Assembly: GCA_002682825.1 (NCBI GenBank)
Contig: NOKP01000025.1
Location: 129,746 to 193,745 of the forward strand
Direction: 5' to 3'
Length of the DNA stretch: 64,000 nucleotides
From: Neonectria sp. B-13
Taxonomy: Eukaryota > Ascomycota > Sordariomycetes > Hypocreales > Nectriaceae
Shown here: positions 24,098 through 35,672 of the stretch, piece after piece
Layout: each line of letters opens with the position of its first letter
Numbering within the stretch: the first letter of the stretch is position 1
Position numbers and translations under genes: made by a program
Notes under the pieces: model-generated
The model's input: only the letters and a program-made list of their open reading frames with translations
The model's database searches: none
What the model was told of the DNA's origin: nothing

Positions 24098-24944
24098 ATG
24101 GCCTCCTCCGCTACCTCGTCCGTCCTCCGCGCCGCGCGGCCGGTCTTCCGCCAGAGTGCCTTTGGCGCACAGGCCCGGCCGGCGTTCCGTCCCCAGGGCC
24201 AGGCCTTCGGACAGCGCTTCCGCCAGGGCGGCCGGCGCTGGCAGAGCACCGATGGCGCCCAGCAGCAGCAGCGGGAGGGCTGGTTCAAGCGCATGTGGGA
24301 GAGCGAGATTGGCTTCAAGACGGTGCATTTCTGGTGCGTATTATCACCCAGTCTGTTTGTGCGAATGCGGTTTCAATTGCGATTGCGCAGTGGCACCCAA
24401 ACCTGAGTCAAGCTGCCCTTGCTAACGGCTCTCTGTTTCCAGGGCTCCCGTCATGAAGGTTCGTCCTGTCCTCCTCAACCCCCTTGGAGCAGCCATATCA
24501 CAGGCATCCCCAACAGATCAACAGAAAGGAAACCCGTGCTGACTTGAAGTTTCTCTCTCCAAATAGTGGGCTCTCGTCATCGCCGGCATCTCCGACTTCG
24601 CGCGCCCCGCCGATAAGCTCTCCTTGACCCAGAACTTCGCCCTGACCTGTACCGGCTTCATCTGGACTCGCTGGTGCCTCATCATCAAGCCCAGGAACGT
24701 CCTGTGCGTCTTGCGCTTTTCTCCCTCGTCCCCCTGACAGTCTTACTGACCCCCCCTGCCTACTGCTAGCCTCGCCACCGTCAACTTCTTCCTCGGAATC
24801 GTTGGCCTTATCCAGATGTCTCGCATCTTCGCCCACCAGCGAGCCGTGAAGAACGGCACCGCCGTCGTCATCGAGGACGTCAAGGAGGAGGTCGCGCAGA
24901 CCAAGCAGGACATCAAGGACGCCGTCAAGGTGGTCAAGGCCTAG
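24098..24944 (+). CDS. mpc2: Mitochondrial pyruvate carrier subunit 2 (Mpc2/Mpc3 type)
   Basis: Four exons: 24098..24333, 24443..24458 (16 nt), 24567..24703 and 24770..24944, 187 aa. Residues 1-50 are Arg/Ala/Ser-rich without acids, a mitochondrial presequence. The MPC core follows: the amphipathic helix before TVHFWAPVMKW, then the membrane segments WALVIAGISD and LTQNFALTCTGFIWTRW, and LATVNFFLGIVGLIQM. The short APVMKWALVIAGISDFARPA region is the family signature. Mpc2 dimerises with Mpc1 in the inner membrane to import pyruvate. The charged C-terminal tail (VKEEVAQTKQDIKDAV) is longer than in yeast. The 16-nt exon supplies WAPVMK and is fixed by phase on both sides. Confidence 0.94.
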
Positions 24945-26023
24945 ATTGGCCGTACTTTGCCGCCTATACATCCCTTCTTCTTCCACCCCGCCCGGGACTT
25001 CGTTCCATGCCGAGTTTCACGGTTGAGCTGAAGGACATGGGAACAATCACAGAAACGTGGCGTGAGGCATGGTATTGCCTCTGACGTGCTCTTCGGCAGT
25101 GGCCGCATGTAACATTCACTCATTGTATGTGTGTGTATCTGTGGCCGCTTCACAGGGCACCTCGGAACTGCCCTGGCCCAATGGGGGAATATCCGTGGGA
25201 ACGAACTCAGGGCTGCTTCTTTTTATTTTCGGTTTAGACGACTACGATGCAAACCTGGACGAGACGGGGATTCATGGATAGAGTACACAGTCTCTTATTT
25301 TCGTCCATCAACCAGTGACTTTCGCTTGTTTGCTTGTTTATTCGTCTATTCGTATCGTGCCAAGTCCTCCTCAACATCTTAGCTTCGCGTCAAACCTCTC
25401 ACCCAACAAACACAGGCACCCTCCACCCCGTCATCGTACCTAGCTGCTCATGGCATGAGACCAAACCTCACCAAAACGATGATAATCTGGTTCGTCTTTC
25501 ATTTCATCTCAGCCTCGTCTCAATTCTCACTGCTTCTTTATCTGCCTCCTGCTTTCCATGTGTATCATTTCATTATGCATCCATCCATATGACACCCACT
25601 CTTCCCTCTCTCGCTCCCCTTCCTTTCGTCAACCACGAAACGCCACATACAAAAGCCTACTCCTCGCCCATGCCACAATCCAAACATCCAGTTCGGCTTT
25701 CCCAGCATCGCCATGGATATCAACTTCGTCAAGGGAAGCCCCATCCGCCACTTTTGCCATCCAGATTTATCTAAGGGATGGGGAGAAGAAAATAAGAAAG
25801 GATAAAAAGAAGAAGAAAAAAAAGAATGCAAAGGCAAATATACAAGGACTGAAGCAGCTTTCCCCCAAGCTTCTTGCAGCGCGAAGAACACAAACCATCA
25901 AATCCCACCAAAGGCGTTATCCCATTCAATCGCCAGTTCCTCCCACCGCAAAGCCATGTTTCGTCTCCATCTCGTGCACCCATGACGTTTCGTTCGTTGG
26001 TCTCGTTACCGGTGCTTTCTTGT
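24945..26023. other. Convergent spacer of 1.1 kb
   Basis: It is the 3' regions of mpc2 (+) and rom2 (-). It contains A/G-rich and pyrimidine-rich runs (about 25790-25830) but no supported gene. Confidence 0.45.
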
Positions 26024-29000
26024 CTACTTCTCCGTGTGCCCGTCGTTCAGGAGCATCTCCAGGACGACCTGTCTGCCTGGGATCTCCGGGTGGCACATGG
26101 CAATCTTGACGGTCCCCTTGGAACCCTCGCTGCCGCTCGACGACTGAATGAAGCCATTGCTGTGCTGCTGCGGGTTCAGCGAGCTCCCACCCGTGGGGCC
26201 TCGCACGCCGTAGTCGAGTACGCGCACGTCCCGGCCCGCAACAATCTGTCGCAGCCGTCCATTCTCCGCATTTCGGACTTCGACGTAGTCTTCATTGAAG
26301 AGCAACAGGTATTGGCCGTACATGGTGGCCCCCCGCGCCTTCTTCTGCTTGCCCGTATATTCCATGATGAGCGTGCGGCTGACTTCTCCGTGCTTATCGA
26401 CGTACACGGCGCAGTCCTCGTAGGTGAGGATGAATTCGTTTTCGTTGAGCCTGAACATTCCTAGTGGTCTCTGGTCTCGGATACGACTGGCAATGTTCGC
26501 AATCGCGGGTGCCTTCAGGTCCGGGATGGACATTGGCTGCTTCTTATCCAGAGTGAGCATCTCGATTCCCTTGGCCGTCGAGACAGCAATGTACGTCTGG
26601 AACAAGCTGAGCGAGAAACACTCCGTGGGGAAGAAGAACTCGTCAAAGTCTCGGAATGTCTCCGTGTTGCCTCCGCCGGGTCTTCGTCCGCCAAAAAGTC
26701 GGGACTTCTTCTCGGTGGACTTGTGGAAAATCGGTTCGAGCACCTTGAACACAGTGTGCAAGCCCTCCTTGCGCTTGTAGAACAGGAGCATCCGGTCCTT
26801 CATCTTCGCTGTGGCGAAGTACGTAACATCTTTGGCAAGTCTCTGAGGTGCTCGTCGCGGGTTGTCGTTGAGAGGAGCAGAGAATTCAGAAACGGGGGCG
26901 ATTACGTCCAAGGGATAAGAGATGAGGGCCTTGTCCGCAATGACCAAGCATACCGAGAACTCCTCCAGTACAGCAATCTGTGTAACTCGGGTAGCTTGGA
27001 CCGACTAGAAGGGAATACATGTTAGTTGAGGCCCATACAGAAAATGAGTGAGGATAATGCATACCCTTTGCCATCCTCGGGGATTTCCTGGGTCGGAGAT
27101 GTAGACGCCGTAATCAGTGCCGATAGCAATGACAGACTTGCCAAATGCCGTGAAGCCCGCTGCACAGTTCACTTGAGCCCGGCATACCGGGGGAACTCCT
27201 TGAGCAGGGCCAAGTACGCTCTCCAGCTCCTCGATAGCTCGGTCAAGCGGCGTTCCCTTGACAGGGACACCGGCCGACTTCGCATATATAGACGTGACGT
27301 CGTAATGGAACGAGGCATCGGCGAGAACGCGAAGTCGGAAGGGTTCGGCGTTCTGGGAGAAGAGTGCTTTGGCGTGCCGGGTTTTGGTCTCGATGATCTT
27401 ACTACACCAGTCTGCACGGTCCCTCGCCGAAGATGCATAGAGGGTGTACACTTCATGGCCAAGATGCTTGACCTTGAATGGATACAGAATCTTCCCCTCG
27501 GCGTCGTTTGTGTTGGTCGGGGTGAGATGTGATGACCCCATGGAGGAACTCGTTGTGACATGGTCCAAGCCAGGTCGACCGCCAGCATTGCTTGACACCT
27601 TGTTAAGTTGGGTCCCCGATGTGTTGGCAGTTGTAGCTCTGCCAAGAGGAGCGGTGATACCCTTCTGCTTCTGGATTGCTTCATCATTCATGCTCTCCAG
27701 GAACATCAAAGGCATGGGAATAGGCTACGGGAGGTCAGTCAAGGCCATTCAGTGGAACCAAGGGAGGGATTACATACCTCTTTGGAAACGTCAAACTTCT
27801 TTTCTCCTTTACCGTCCTTGGGAATGACGGCCTTGGCCAGGATGAAGTAGTGGTCGAAGAGTAGCGCATGCGTGTCAACCCATCTCACACCCTTGGAGCC
27901 CATTCTCTGGAGCTCACCCTGGAAAATTAGCTCTCGGCCTAGGTGATCGAGGTTCAGGACTGAGTGGAAGCCCGGCCTCAAGACGAGCATTCTGTTCAGG
28001 TCCATCATCTCGACTCGCTTGTTCATCTCTGCGACCTTGGCATCACACTCATGTGTAACTATCTGGACTTCGTTAATGGCTTTGATAAGGTTGGCCTTCT
28101 CCTCGCTGTCCCCGATCATCTTGTGTTCGACGCTCTGCAGCAGAAGGATATAACGCTGCAGACGCTGCAGGGGCGTGATCAGGTAATGAGTCCAATCCTG
28201 CTTCGAAGTAACCTTGTGCCTCTGCATCTCTTCCAAAAATCGCTTGAAGAGGATGTTGCGGTCCGCCTCCCTTCGGATCATGTACACAGCGCGGGGGTAC
28301 GCAGCGGCATACTCAATGTAAATCGACTTGGCCTTGCGAATCCACTCTCGAAACAGGTCGCTAAATCCAGTGATCCAGGGACCCTGCTCCTGCTGTCGGT
28401 ATTTCAGCTGGGCCAGCAGATAGTCCTTGTTGATATCCTGAACCGTATCGAGTTTTCCGAAAACGGCCTCGAGGAATTTGTCTCTCTTGTCAGGCTTGAG
28501 GACCGGCGGGTTCATGACCCGGAGCTGGTCACGGTAATATTTGCGGAAGATATCCAGCTGTTTGATGTAATTCTCTTCACCAGTGACGATCTCGTGGAGA
28601 ATATTCTGGCGTTCAACCTCCTTCTTCGGCTTCGTCTCCCAGTCTTCCTTCTTCAGCTTGTAGAAGACGTGCCATTCGTCTGCAGGCCTGGTGTCTTGAG
28701 GCATGAGATCTTCCAGATCAACCTTCTTGACGGTTCGAGTGCAGTGGTAAGAGTAGCATCGACCACCGATCTCAATATCGTGCACCTTGGGTGCGTAACA
28801 ACCCGAACCGGTCAGCTGCCACAAGACACCGGAGATATGCCCGGATCCAAACTTGACCCATTCTTCTTCAGGCGCAAGAACGTCCTGCTCGAGCATGAGC
28901 GACACAACTCGGGTGCTGAGGACCTCGGCATCTGCCACATTCATCATAGGAATCTTGCCAGTGAAGAGGTTGATCAAGGCCTCTTCGATCGTCTTGGTTT

Positions 29001-31329
29001 TGAGATCCTGCTCACCCTCTGCCATTTCACGAACCCAGGCCTCGAGACCGCTAAGAGCCCATGGCTCCGGGCACCTCCGGAAGTCAGCGGCGTTCAGCTT
29101 GGAGGGCACAAACTTCTTCTTTCGGCCACTGGGCAAGGTGATGCCATCGAAGGCGGCAATCGAGGCGTTGCTGCCTGTATCGTAGTCCGATAATGGTCCC
29201 TGGGTCGATAGATGCTGATTATGTCGGCCCATCTTCCTACGCTCATCTGCGGCGTCGGTCCGGGAACGTGCAGGTGCTTGCACAACTGGAGTATGAGTGT
29301 GGCCAGATAGAGATATCGATCGCTCGGGCTGCGGAGTAGTAAGAGGTGCTGCGGCAGCACTGTAGTATGCCTCCGGGGTGTCGGGTTGGCTGGGTCGCGA
29401 GTCGACACTTCGCGAGTATGAATGTTGACCCGGGCGGTTGCTGGTTTGGACAGAGAGCAGTGAGCTGCTGTCAGAGCCAGGAGCAGGTGGCAGAGCAGGG
29501 AGAGGACGGCTCGAGAGTCCTGGATGATAGAAGAGGTCGCCATAGTCATCTTTGTTTGGAGAGTCGTTGCCACTTTGCTGCGAATGCAGCGATACGTTCT
29601 CGTCTCCGTCATCAAAGCTTAGGCGGTGGATGTTCGGAGGCTGCAGTCCACCTGTTCCACCATAATCCATCTCGGCAGTCTTGAGGGCCGGGGCACTCTC
29701 GGTGTTCTGGTAGGTAGTGGGGAAATATCCAGGGGTGGGTAGCGGTCGAGCAGTGTCTTGGCCCGATGAGGCTGGTGGGGATCCAACCTGGTTTCCGTAT
29801 GTCAAGTTGCCGGCATATCCACCGCTCAGCATTGTCAGGTCCACCGTTCCGCCAAAACCGTCGCTGTCGCTACTCTGTGCTTGTTCTTCTGGAGGAGGTG
29901 GTAGTGGGTTCGACACGACCGGCATGTCACTATAACCGAAGGCATTGCTGCTGAACCGTTGGTCCTCCAGCTCGGCCTGCTGCATGGCCAGAACGCCAGC
30001 CAGTGCCTCGGCGTCGTCTTCGTCGTCTTCTTCTTCGTAGTGAACACGGGTCCGACCCGAAGCTGCCCGGCTTACCGGGTCGGCAATGGTTGTAGCACCC
30101 GAATCGAAGCGCTGCAATTCCCGGATATCATCGTCGGGATATCGACCGTTGGATGCGGGCTCGGATTGATGTTGCTGGTTAGAACCGCCCAACTCGGCCT
30201 CGATATCCTGCATTATGCTTTCTTGGGTGGCGGCGTAATCATGGGTGTGATGGCTATTCGAGTTCCATTGCGCGTCATTGGGCAAGTTGACCGATGGTCG
30301 ACTTGGTAGCGGTGCGTTGGTTGGGTGCCTTTGTATTCTTGGAGATCCCTGTGGCTGCACAGCAGGAGAGGTCATCGGGGAGGTTTGCGAGTTTGAGCGC
30401 GACGACCTATTGTACAGCGAGTCGTTGGCAGCGTAGTAGGGGCCGACGGGCATCTGGGCTTCGGCAGGATACGGAGCTGCCGAAGTGCCAGTTCCATTCG
30501 ATGCGTTGATCGGGTACTGATTGTATGATTGCTCGTAACCCAAGGACTGCGGCTGAGAAGCAGGGGAGCTGAGGGGCGGGCTATGGAGAGGTTGCTCGAA
30601 GCCGTGGGACATGGAGGGAGAAGGGGCGGAGGACTGCGAATAAGTAGTACCAGAGTAGGCAGAGTTGATGGACTGGCTATAAGAGAGAGAGGTCTGCGAA
30701 GCTGAAACCGAGGATGCGCTGCCACTGTAGCCCTGGCCGTAGTTACTGTAGCCCGCATGATGTGTCGGGTGCCGCTGTGGAACGGCGGCAGTGCCCGCAT
30801 AAGCGGCGGGATTGTAAGCCTGCGGGGCGTAGGCAGCCTGGGCCGAAGGAGAGTATGAGCTGGCGGTGGAGGCAAAGCGAGTTGGGGGCTGGTGGTGGTA
30901 GGGCACGGTGGTCGTGGATTGTGAGCGCTGGAAGTTGGATGACGGTTGCGCGAAGCTCTGGGGATTGTAGGAGTGGGAGGGCGTCGGCGGGGAGGGATCC
31001 TGGAACTGATGTTGATATCCTGAGAGCGCGCCGGTGGAAGAACTGTAGGCGGGTCGGCCGGCCGAAGGATGCGACCCGGCCGTGTTGCCTAGGAAGAGCT
31101 CGTCCTCGCCGGACGGTGCGTTGGCGAAGCCGGGAGAGCGATCGGGCGGAGGCTGTTCGTAGTAGGCGGCATCATCGCCGCCCGTGAAGCTCGCACGTCG
31201 GCCTGTGTCGTAGGCGACCTGCTGCTGGTCGGGCTGCTGCTGCTGGTATTCCTGGCCGTGGCCGGCGACGGGGTATTGGACGGGGGGCACATGGCCATAC
31301 CGTCGTTGATCGTCACCGCGGAAAGACAT
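26024..31329 (-). CDS. rom2: Rho1 guanine nucleotide exchange factor Rom2 type (DEP-DH-PH-CNH)
   Basis: Exons 31329..27778, 27724..27065 and 27004..26024, 1,730 aa. The first 700 residues are Ser/Tyr/Gln/Pro-rich and disordered. A DEP-like domain is at about 760-850 (WVREMAEGEQDLKTKTIEEA, LINLFTGKIPM). The DH domain is at about 900-1090 (LHEIVTGEENYIKQLDIF, RHKVTSKQDWTHYLITPLQR). A PH domain lies at about 1110-1280, and a CNH (citron) domain fills about 1330-1720. This order is that of fungal Rom1/Rom2, which activates Rho1 at the plasma membrane in the cell wall integrity pathway. The introns are 53 and 60 nt and phase 0. The protein is longer than yeast Rom2 (1,356 aa), mainly in the disordered head. 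Confidence 0.95.
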
Positions 31330-32397
31330 GGCGGCGGCAACGACGACGGTCTCAGCTGTGGTGGATGGCGATGGTGATGTCGCTGGCGGATGGCGCGGAG
31401 ACTAGGAGCGCGGCGCAGGAGGGAAGTCAGAGCCGCTGGGGCCTGGCGGGTTGTGCGTTCACCACGGCGTAGATGGCAGGCGAAGAGGAGCGCAGGCGGA
31501 TCGCATTGAGGGGCATTCGAATGAGGGTTTGGGCTCCGGGGCGGGAGAGAAAAAATAGAGGAGGCCGTCGTCGGTCAGCGGGTGGCGCGCGGGTCAAGCG
31601 TTGAGACGAGGGTCGAGGGTCCCGGGGCGAGGGTTGGCGGTCGGGGTCTGGTTTTGGGGTTTGGGGTTGGTCGGCGGGAAATGGATCTCGTGTATGGTGG
31701 ACTCGATGCGGTCGGAACTGTGGTCGAGCCGCAAGGATGGACGGGGGACGGCGCGGTTTTGTTTGGGTGTGGGCGTTGATGAGAGTGGGTGTGAGAGTGG
31801 GCGTGGACCCTCCTCTCAAATCAAGCAAGCAAGCAAGCTCAGCTCCCAGCCAGACAGGACAGGACAGGGAGGGAGAGGGAGAGGGAAGCAAACGAGAGGC
31901 GTAGACGGAAAGCCGATCGATTGCTGGAGGGGAACGGGAGGAAGAAGAAGACGAAGAAGAAGGAAAAGAAGGTCAGAGGAACCAGAAGAACCAGAAAGTG
32001 GCGGAGTTGAATCTGTTCAGCTGCGGAGAGCGGCGGGGGGGGAGCGCGAGCGATGGCAAAGAGACGTATGTATTCGCGCGTTGAGGGAGGTGAGAGAAGG
32101 TGGGAGAGGCGAGGTGAGCGAGCGAGCAAAAGACGTCACTGAAGATCAGGCTCCGAAGCTCCCATCCTGTGTCTGCGTCTGTGTCTGCGCTTGCCCGTGT
32201 GTCTACCAGTCCTCCTATCCTCTGTGAGTGTGTGTGCGTCCGTGTGTGCGTCCGTCCTACTGTGCGGTCTTGTGTGTGTCTGGCTGGCTGACAGGGCTGC
32301 GCTGGAGTAGGCGGGATTGCGAGCTGCAAGTGGGTGTGATGAAGGAGAACCCAGGGCAATTGCCAGCGGGGTGGCTAGGTGCTAACTAATTACTGGG

Positions 32398-32426
32398 GTA
32401 CTTCGTACTTTGCTGGGTACGAAGTA
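32398..32426. repeat. Inverted repeat of the TACTTCGTAC word
   Basis: GTACTTCGTAC at 32398-32408 is followed after 8 nt by GTACGAAGTA at 32417-32426, so the segment can pair as a hairpin with a 10-bp stem. Each arm is also close to self-complementary. Confidence 0.7.
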
Positions 32427-33600
32427 AAAGTCCTGATGGAACAGCGCCTGGTCCAAGCCACATGGGTGGATGACGGGAGACACGCGCCTCTGGGGCTCGG
32501 GGCTTGCTTGGGGAAGACGTCCTGGGACGGGATCCTGGTCTGGCAACTTGCATGGGAGAGAAGCGGGAGGGCTTTTCAAAGCGAGAGACACGTGCTGCAA
32601 GCGACAGATACCTCCTTGAAAGGCTGCGAACCCTGGGCCTAGGTCTGTGTGGCCTGCTCACGTCAAACAGTAATTCCGTCTTCTTGCGCCAAAAGGCGGG
32701 CGTTGTTTATTAGCTGGGCTGTGTGGAACAGGCGGGATGTCGTGTTGGTGGAGAGATATGTGATGAGCGGGAAGCCAAGGACCTAGGAGTACGGGCGGGA
32801 GCAATTAATTGGTGAGATAATTTGCAGAGCAGGCAATGTCCAGCAATCCAGAGCGGATCGCCTCCGTTGTCGTCTACTTTGGAAGGGAGCTGACAACTGA
32901 AACTGAAGCATTCATGGATCACATGAATGATGTCGCCGGATGGATCCATTCTCATGTCATCACCCATCAGTGACCGACTGACAGTACTGTTCGTACTGTA
33001 TCTAATTACTTCGTCCCTAGCCACTGACAGCAGCCCTACCTACTAACCAACCTACCGCATGTTGGACCCCTACGATCCAATCACAGGGGCAACCAACGGT
33101 TCCATCCACCATCCATGCCTGAACCTCTAAAACCGTAATGGAAGGCCACCTCCTCCTCGCCTCCACCGCCCCTGGGGATTAGCCTAGCATGCCCCTACAG
33201 CAAGGGAGGCCGGTACCTAGGGAGGTAGTCTGGTAGGGCCCCGCACCTCCTGAGAGCCTATTCTGCCCGCCCGCTCCCTTCCGGCGATGGAGCGGTCCTC
33301 CACAGTGACCTCATACCTAAACACACCTTAGCTACTAACTGTAGAGGCTCGCAGTCCTAGCATCCTACTTCTACACCTATTAGTTCCTTTCCGTCGTCCT
33401 ACTTGTCCGAATGGCAACTTCAATTCCAGACCACCGCTGGGGGAGCGAGCTTCCATCCTGCCTTGCCATGCACGCTTGGCCTTAAGTTGCTTTGCTCATC
33501 TGACTGCAGTGACAACAAGCCCGCGGCGGAGAGGCCGAGGCATGCACGCAGCACGCACGCATGTCAGCAGCCGCCCCAGCCCTACCAAGTATTACAGTGT

Positions 33601-33618
33601 GTACGAAGTACTTCGTAC
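33601..33618. repeat. Perfect 18-nt palindrome of the same word
   Basis: The sequence GTACGAAGTACTTCGTAC equals its own reverse complement. It is followed directly by CTACGTAG, another palindrome. Confidence 0.8.
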
Positions 33619-33731
33619 CTACGTAGACTACTTACTAACTAACTTACAGTGGACCGGTGACCAGCACGCGCATCACATCCCGTCACCTCCATTCCGATTG
33701 CTGTCGTCGCGGGTTGAATGAACACCTGCAT

Positions 33732-33808
33732 CTCAAGTCTCAAGTCTCAAGTCTCGAGTTTCGAGTCTCGAGTCTTAACCCTCAAGTCTCAAGTATCAAG
33801 TATCAACC
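33732..33808. repeat. Heptamer tandem array (CTCAAGT)n
   Basis: Eleven consecutive 7-nt units span 77 nt. Most are CTCAAGT or CTCGAGT; others are diverged (TTCGAGT, ATCAAGT, CTTAACC, ATCAACC). It lies in intergenic sequence. Confidence 0.85.
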
Positions 33809-35672
33809 TTCAGCACCTCCGAGTCTCGAGTTTCTGCGGGGAAATCAAACACCTCCTTTGCCCAGTCAGCAGCCGCAGTCATCATCCATCACACCTTCGC
33901 CTGCTAGTGACAAGGACAAACCTCTACTACCTCGCGTATGTCTCATCAAACCACCCCTTCCTACGCATGTATTCCCACGTTTCCCTTGGCATATGGATCC
34001 CTTTTGATTACGACCATTTTGTTACCCTCAACTTGGGCAACTTTCTCCTTCTCCAAAGCCACATTTGCCTCGTGTCATCTCCACTCAACACGAACTTTGC
34101 CCATGTATCCGCATTTCACTTGTTGTCGTTTCTCGGCTTTATCGGACATTATTTTCATATGTGCTACTTCGTACATTATTGTGCATCCCCAGATGGGTTT
34201 TTCTCCCGGTTCCCGTCTCACCCCCAGACCCGGGAATGACGATCGCCGCTCTTTCAACAAACCTTCGCACCTAAATCTTGCGCTCCACAAGTCCACAGCT
34301 GTGTTTGACAACAGCGTTGCAAGCACCATGTTTCGTCTGCCAGTAATTAACCAGTCCTAGGAGCCCTCCTCTTCTGGAAGGGCCTGTCTTTACATCCTAG
34401 CACATCTGCTGTTTCATCTTCGACTCTCGGTCGCAACCGAATATAAGAGTACGTAGTGCTACGTTGGCACGACTTAGCTGCTGACTGCGCCACATGGCCT
34501 CGTCCCTAACCCTTGCATCTGTATCCGAGATGCAACTTTGGACCCTAAAGCCCCGGTGACTGTCCGCCTTGATCAATCCATCCGTTAGCAGTGCCATGCG
34601 ATTCGTTTACAGTCGGGTTATACTGAATTGGGTTGTGGGGAGGGAAGTGTTGGCTATTGGCACTCTGATAGTCCTCTCACCATCGCTAGGGTTTCCTTCT
34701 CAGGCATCAACTAAATTCTTTCAGCGTCGTTTAGGGCTCACGAAATCTGATCCTGGAGTAGTTTAAGTTAGGCGTCTATGACCCCCCCTGTAAAGTGTTG
34801 CCCATCTGAATGACTACACCTCCCGTTCCTTTGTTCAACGCATTTATCGTAATGTCGTCCCGCAACTTTGACCACGCGCCATGAGTAGCATTCTTCTGAC
34901 AGTTGGGTACATATTTGTTCATAGCTCTGTGAACATAAGTTAATATCCTCCGGAATGGATAGAAGCAAGGTAGTAGAGAGCAAGCAGGAGGCAGCACAGA
35001 ACCAATACTGCCAGTCCAACTCAAGAATGATATTGTGGAAGTCCCAGTACTCTGGTCCATGTTAATCCATCCAGCTTTTGGAACCCATCAGGGTCCTTTT
35101 GACGTTGACGCCCGTTCTTGAAAAGCTCATCTTGAGCATAGACAGAAGAGGTAGATTGAATCAAAAGCGAAACAGGCTCTATGCAAATCAGATTCGTTTC
35201 TAACTCCCTCGAGGCGCAGATGCTGACACGTTGTTAAACACAGTAAATGCAGAACATTACGCTCCCTCGCCGAGGGTTTCAATTGTCTATATACCGGGCA
35301 ATCATCATGATCTTTCATGCATGCAACTCCCTTCCCCCACCTGGAACTCGGAAGGCAAACTCCAAGGCTCGCGTAAGTCTGTCTACCGTGCCCAACTATT
35401 TAACCCCTTCTTGCCAAGATCATCCAACAGTTAAAGTCATCCCCGCCACTCGACATGGTTCCACAGCCTCATTCAGACGTGTCCCAAGACGATGTGCCTC
35501 GGCTGCGTTCTTCGCTCGCGGTCTGTCATCGCGTCCGGGACGCTCCTTGGAAGAGGCATCCAAGCCCTGTCGTCTCGTCTACGTTTGTCTTTTCCGAGGT
35601 ATCATATGGTTTCTGAGCGAAACCCGAAATGTATCGTCCACTTGCGTTCTCCTTCCTTCCACGGCCTCCCAT

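Larger units (their letters stand above)
31330..35672. other. Large intergenic region (4.3 kb)
   Basis: No gene is supported; the open frames here lack recognisable domains. It contains a long strand-asymmetric leader zone for rom2 (pyrimidine-rich on the minus strand, about 31400-32350), four or more TACTTCGTAC-type words including an 18-nt perfect palindrome at 33601, and a heptamer tandem array at 33732-33808. The part from 34300 to 35600 is unremarkable. Confidence 0.5.

Noticed and set aside
27964..29193. A 409-codon plus-strand open frame
   Set aside because: It lies antisense to the DH and DEP domains of rom2; its composition mirrors the codon pattern of the real gene.
33718..34239. 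Plus-strand open frame of 173 codons
   Set aside because: It begins in the heptamer array and has no recognisable domain, splice context or leader.
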